47,861 bases of DNA from assembly GCF_022012475.1 (NCBI RefSeq), contig NZ_JAKLWS010000034.1, positions 1 through 47,861 on the forward strand, in the 5' to 3' direction. The DNA comes from Rhodohalobacter sulfatireducens (GTDB lineage Bacteria; Bacteroidota; Rhodothermia; Balneolales; Balneolaceae). Below the pieces are notes generated by a model. That model was not told the origin of the DNA, did no database searches, and worked only from the letters and a program-made list of their open reading frames with translations. Positions 44,615 through 47,861 of the stretch are shown here, piece after piece. A program made the translations under genes and the position numbers. How positions within the stretch are numbered: position 1 is the stretch's first letter; every line of letters begins with the position of its first letter.

Positions 44615-45505
44615 TTAAACCATTTTTTGAATCCAGGCGGGTGTTGAACTTACAGACCGATCGATCATTTTGTACCAGGGAAATCCAATCAGAATTAATT
44701 CCAAGACAAATGCATCAAACCGGATATTCATACTTAACGTGATTCCGAAATGCATTAAAATGAGAAGAGAGATGGTATAGGGGCGCAATTTTTTCCACCA
44801 GGCTGTAAAACCAATCAACTCTGTAAGCCATCCAAAAAGAAGAATCATTGAGGATAACAGGGTACTGCTTAGTGCTAATTGTTGTAAGAAATTCAATTGA
44901 AAGCTTCCCTCACGTGAAAGAATGTCAACACTTTTTTCACTAATCCAAAGCCAAAGGTGTCTGCCGTCGAACCAGTTGAAACCAGTGCCAATCAGTTTCG
45001 AAAAAAATGCGGAGGTATAACCTAAGCCTACGAAGAAGATGATAGCCCCCAAAACAAAACGCGGCATTTTTTGCTTATCAGAGAAGAATATAGAACCAAC
45101 AGCCAGGCAAAAAACTGATAAACCAATCATGTTTTGGCTGTGGGGTATTTCACCCTGTGAATATCGAATAACATACTGTAAATGCAGCAGGAAAAAGACT
45201 ACTGCATAGAGCCATTTAGGCCCTTTTCTGAAAAATCCAAAAATTCCCAGGATTGAGGTCAGAAATGCTATAAAAAGTGGAATATTGTGATCAAATAGGT
45301 AGGAGACATCGAAATAGTTTGCAAGACCAAGCGACAGTACAACTTCTGAGTTATGAAGCTTTGTATAGAGTCCCCATGACCATGAATAGTAAATGGTATA
45401 GAGAAGGATAAAAAGCTCAAAAAACTTGAAAAAGATAAGTTCTCCGGGTGTAACCCTCCTGTTGGGTTCAAATAGTTGATTGCCAATTTTTTCGTACCAG
45501 CGCAT
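44615..45505 (-). CDS. HTTM-like multipass membrane protein, copy B
   Basis: A 296-aa integral membrane protein with about eight helices, distantly similar in layout to copy A but shorter. Recognisable parts: GELIFFKFFELFILLYTIYY, a segment SQNMIGLSVFCLAVGSIFFS, YTSAFFSKLIGTGFNWFDG followed by RHLWLWISEKSVD, and the late helix LILMHFGITLSMNIRFDAFV with LELILIGFPWYKM, which is an HTTM-type closing segment. It follows the small partner gene by 5 bp on the minus strand. Function unknown; membrane carboxylase-related or lipid/thiol-processing roles are speculative. Confidence 0.7.
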   Translation of the reverse strand: MRWYEKIGNQLFEPNRRVTPGELIFFKFFELFILLYTIYYSWSWGLYTKLHNSEVVLSLGLANYFDVSYLFDHNIPLFIAFLTSILGIFGFFRKGPKWLYAVVFFLLHLQYVIRYSQGEIPHSQNMIGLSVFCLAVGSIFFSDKQKMPRFVLGAIIFFVGLGYTSAFFSKLIGTGFNWFDGRHLWLWISEKSVDILSREGSFQLNFLQQLALSSTLLSSMILLFGWLTELIGFTAWWKKLRPYTISLLILMHFGITLSMNIRFDAFVLELILIGFPWYKMIDRSVSSTPAWIQKMV

Positions 45506-45510
45506 CGTAT

Positions 45511-46014
45511 CTATTCCTCTCCGTTGAAATATTCCGATTTGTCTAAAGTTGGATTCATGCGAACGGTATCGGCAGTGACTAACAGGAACGGTTTAATTTC
45601 CACGATAACGGAATCCTCTTGAACAAGCTGTCCACGAACTTTTGAAGCCATCCAGCGTTGTGAGCCGAGTCTATTCTGTCCAAACATGTAGCGCAAAGCT
45701 TCTCTTCGTTCCGGTGTCCAGTTTTCTGTTTTAGATATAAAGTTAGAAAAATCAATTTGGTCAATACCATGCTCTTTTAGCGGTACAGGTTCTGCAAATC
45801 GATTATATAAGGAGTGAGTTTCCCAAATTTGGTCGTCCGGCAGATCTGTTACATCCAAAACCATTGCGCGTGTCCATGGATTACCGGCCTGGGAGAACAT
45901 AGGATAGATACTAAAAGGCCAAAATTCCCCTTTGTGTGATGCAACAAGTACTGCATAGAGTACAAATATTACACCGATGATTTTAATCCCTTTTTTAGAG
46001 AATGAATTATCCAT
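45511..46014 (-). CDS. Single-pass membrane partner of an HTTM-like protein, copy B
   Basis: A 167-aa protein with an N-terminal membrane helix (IKIIGVIFVLYAVLVA) followed directly by EFWPFSIYPMF (residues 30-40), which has the same ExWPxxxxPxF spacing as copy A. The rest is an extracytoplasmic domain with an acidic first part and FISKTENWTPERREALRYMF, ending in strand-like VIVEIKPFLLVTADTVRM. The overall identity to copy A is low, so the shared motif and the shared HTTM-like neighbour are the main evidence for kinship. ATG 46014 with a predicted promoter about 90 bp upstream. Confidence 0.75.
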   Translation of the reverse strand: MDNSFSKKGIKIIGVIFVLYAVLVASHKGEFWPFSIYPMFSQAGNPWTRAMVLDVTDLPDDQIWETHSLYNRFAEPVPLKEHGIDQIDFSNFISKTENWTPERREALRYMFGQNRLGSQRWMASKVRGQLVQEDSVIVEIKPFLLVTADTVRMNPTLDKSEYFNGEE

Positions 46015-46101
46015 TTGATTTTTACACTTCGGTGGTTAATTCTTACCCTTGAACGAGTAGAACTTTACGGGCGTCGTTTCAGTTTAAAATCTTTACAAGT
46101 A

Positions 46102-46134
46102 CAAATATATTCTTTCGGTTGATTATCTCACAAT
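46102..46134 (-). promoter_or_regulatory. Predicted promoter of module B
   Basis: On the minus strand TATATTTG (46102-46109) fits TAnnTTTG exactly, with ATTG (46131-46134) 21 nt upstream as a 3-of-4 match to the -33 box. It would give a leader of about 80 nt before ATG 46014. Confidence 0.5.
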
Positions 46135-46295
46135 ATCAGGATGAATCAATTGGGATTTTTTACTTTATCTTATGCTTCGTTATGATGAATAGAATCATTT
46201 GCTAATTTTATTTGTCTCACTTATTGTAGTTCAGTTTATCTTTATGCTGCAAAATTGTTCGATGTAATTGAGTCGAAAGGTCAGTATTGTTGATT

Positions 46296-46310
46296 TATTT
46301 ATCATAAATA
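46296..46310. repeat. AT-rich 15-bp palindrome
   Basis: TATTTAT and ATAAATA are exact reverse complements around a single C. In AT-rich DNA this may arise by chance, but it lies centrally between divergent genes. Confidence 0.35.
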
Positions 46311-46399
46311 GCAGTTTATTTAATCATATTTGTCAACAGTTATCTTTCGTTTAAGCTTTTAAGTAAGCAAATTTATAATTTGAGTTTAAAAAGGGGGCA

Positions 46400-46483
46400 A
46401 TGAAAAAGCTCATATTCGCTACTCTTAAAAACGTGGCTCTACGTATTTACTATTCCAATACATATAAGGTTTTCTGTAGATGA
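46400..46483 (+). CDS. Possible 27-aa leader peptide coupled to a glycosyltransferase
   Basis: ATG 46400 opens 27 codons (MKKLIFATLKNVALRIYYSN and seven more residues) whose TGA overlaps the glycosyltransferase ATG as ATGA. A G-run (46393-46397) lies just upstream, but only 2 nt from the ATG, too close for a normal ribosome site. The peptide is basic with a hydrophobic patch. It may be a leader that couples translation or simply chance. Confidence 0.3.
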   Translation: MKKLIFATLKNVALRIYYSNTYKVFCR

Positions 46484-47652
46484 AAATAATCGATGTAGCT
46501 GAATTTTATACTGATCAGGGTGGCGGGGTAAAAACCTATATTAATCAAAAACTTAAAGCGGCTAATCGATTGGGTCATGAGATGGTTATTATTGCTCCCA
46601 ATACAGAACCAGGAGAGGAAGAACGGTTTGGAGGACGAGTTATCTGGGTTCAGGGACCACGATTACCATTAGATCCACGATATACGATCTTATGGCGGCA
46701 AAAGGAAGTTCACAAAATTATCGACCGCGAAAAACCGGATGTGGTAGAAGGATCCTCGGCTTGGACCGGTGGATGGTTTGCAGGACAGTGGAAGGGTGAT
46801 GCGGTTAAAACACTTATTTTTCACCAAGATCCCGTTGCAGTTTATCCACACACATTTCTCGGTAACTTCTTTTCTTTAGATCGGATCGATCGGCTTTTTA
46901 GCTTCTATTGGCGGTTCTTGAAGAAATTGAGCAATAAATATGATGCAACGATTGTTAGCGGAGACTGGCTTGAAAACAGGCTGAAGAAATACAATATCCA
47001 TAATCCTGTTTCAATTCCGTTTGGGATTGATAAAAACTTTTTTTCTCCGGAAAGAAGAGACTCAGAATTAAGATCTAAAATTTTAAAAGAGCTGGGATTA
47101 CCTGAAGAAGCTCACCTGTTGATTTCTGTCAGTCGTCATCACCCCGAAAAGAGACTCAGCACGATTATTGATGGTTTTAAAATCGCATCAGAAAATAAGC
47201 CGATGGGTTTGATTATTTTTGGAGGCGGACCGATTAAAAAATGGATTGAATTTAAAGTCAAAGATGTTGAAAACATTCAGTTAATGGGTTTTACGTCCAA
47301 TCGGTCCGAACTTGCTGATATTATGGCTAGCTGCGATTACTTTGTTCATGGATCTGCCGCGGAAACATTCGGGCTTGTAGTTGCAGAAGCTATCTGCAGC
47401 GGACTCCCGATTGTTGTACCCGACAGCGGTGGAGGTACAGACCTGGCGGATCCGGATTATGCAGAGATTTATGAAACCGGTAATAATACCAGCCTTGCTG
47501 AAGCTTTGTTGAGAGTTACCGGGCGCGATCGCAGTCATCTAACTAATTGTTGCGCGAACGCTGCAATAGAATCTATCCGAACAGTTGATGAACATTTCAA
47601 CCATCTTTTTTCGTTTTATAAAAAGCTGATTGATGAGAAAGAGGGTGTTTGA
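46480..47652 (+). CDS. Family 4-type glycosyltransferase (PimB/MgtA-like)
   Basis: A 390-aa GT-B glycosyltransferase. The N-terminal domain opens DVAEFYTDQGGGVKTYINQK, with the glycine-rich acceptor loop, and has VIWVQGPRLPLDPRYTILW; the C-terminal domain has LISVSRHHPEKRLSTIIDGF, LIIFGGGPIKKW, CDYFVHGSAAETFGLVVAEA and SGLPIVVPDSGGG with the donor-site Glu pair spacing of GT4 enzymes. It resembles mannosyl- or glucosyltransferases acting on lipids such as phosphatidylinositol mannosides; with inositol genes nearby that acceptor is possible but unproved. It is separated by 465 bp from the rest of the cluster. Confidence 0.88.
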   Translation: MKIIDVAEFYTDQGGGVKTYINQKLKAANRLGHEMVIIAPNTEPGEEERFGGRVIWVQGPRLPLDPRYTILWRQKEVHKIIDREKPDVVEGSSAWTGGWFAGQWKGDAVKTLIFHQDPVAVYPHTFLGNFFSLDRIDRLFSFYWRFLKKLSNKYDATIVSGDWLENRLKKYNIHNPVSIPFGIDKNFFSPERRDSELRSKILKELGLPEEAHLLISVSRHHPEKRLSTIIDGFKIASENKPMGLIIFGGGPIKKWIEFKVKDVENIQLMGFTSNRSELADIMASCDYFVHGSAAETFGLVVAEAICSGLPIVVPDSGGGTDLADPDYAEIYETGNNTSLAEALLRVTGRDRSHLTNCCANAAIESIRTVDEHFNHLFSFYKKLIDEKEGV

Positions 47653-47784
47653 TTTACGTAGACCCTCAGTGCGAATAACTTTATTGTAAATTATATGAAT
47701 GTGTATCCGAAGACGTTAAAGTTCGTAGAGAAGTTTAATAACAGCATGTTAAATGAACGCGTTTACCGGTTAGATTATGATTAA

Positions 47785-47826
47785 AAGGGTCCTTTCAGAG
47801 TGCGATAGCTCCTGAAAGAGTCCCTT
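47785..47826. repeat. Long imperfect hairpin near the right edge
   Basis: The segment 47785-47798 (AAGGGTCCTTTCAG) pairs with 47812-47826 over a 13-nt loop with one T-T mismatch and one bulged A. No U-tract follows. It stands between the last glycosyltransferase gene and whatever lies beyond the window, so it may be a leader structure, or a repeat arm. Confidence 0.45.
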
Positions 47827-47861
47827 GCCATGAAGTCGAACTCTGCGAGGACCTGTCGGAC

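Larger units (their letters stand above)
46015..46479. other. 465-bp AT-rich intergenic region
   Basis: Between the divergent module B operon and the last glycosyltransferase gene. It holds the module B promoter (46102-46134), an AT-rich palindrome TATTTAT-c-ATAAATA at 46296-46310 that could be an operator, and a 27-codon frame at 46400-46483 touching the next gene. A TATAATTTG-like sequence near 46373-46381 may be the promoter of the plus-strand gene. Nothing else is supported. Confidence 0.55.

Overview
The window (about 42-43% GC by eye) looks like chromosome of a Balneolota/Rhodothermota-type bacterium in the wider Bacteroidota/FCB group. Evidence: several intergenic gaps carry the Bacteroidota sigma-A promoter signature (TAnnTTTG at -7, with a TTTG-like -33 box about 20 nt upstream); classical Shine-Dalgarno sites are rare; the ATP synthase operon ends at gamma without beta and epsilon; lipoproteins, TolC/MlaC and porin-like proteins mark a Gram-negative envelope; and genes for glucosylglycerate and for CDP-inositol-type inositol lipids are present, both reported in Rhodothermus relatives. 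The taxonomic call is inference; there is no rRNA in the window.

Layout. 1-2778 (minus): TPR protein, LptE-like lipoprotein and sigma-54 activator. 2949-7735: a GH13_18 sugar phosphorylase (+) convergent with an M20 peptidase - gpgS - HAD operon (-), a plausible locus for making and breaking down glucosylglycerate. 8127-13201 (minus): miaB, two FKBP lipoproteins, a small unknown protein, pyrE, pgpA and pgsA. 13366-17616 (+): cinA, a beta-barrel outer membrane protein with an N-terminal octapeptide repeat, and ftsX. 17642-18744: a repeat fragment, an antitoxin whose ParE/RelE toxin is broken by a stop and a frameshift, and an unknown 107-aa gene whose start codon lies in a perfect inverted repeat. 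18824-27239 (+): guaB, M23 peptidase, bactofilin, then two accessory proteins and ATP synthase a, c, b, delta, alpha, gamma.

27297-27757 is the most unusual stretch. A complete tRNA-Ser(UGA) is followed by a small GIY-YIG nuclease gene and then a second copy of the tRNA 3' half, which carries a 22-nt insertion in the T-loop. The stop codon of the nuclease gene lies inside the duplicated tRNA sequence. This is the footprint expected of a roughly 310-bp, one-gene mobile element inserted in a tRNA gene.

27820-47652 is mostly envelope and surface-glycan biology: TolC and MlaC, several glycosyltransferases, two flippases, a lipocalin-like secreted protein, an inositol-phosphate synthase with an adjacent cytidylyltransferase-like protein, two sulfotransferases, a CDP-glycerol-phosphotransferase-like protein, and two head-to-head copies of a two-gene membrane module (a single-pass protein with a conserved ExWPxxxxPxF motif plus an HTTM-like multipass protein). 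Together this suggests a sulfated, possibly glycerol-phosphate-bearing surface polymer, plus inositol-containing lipids.
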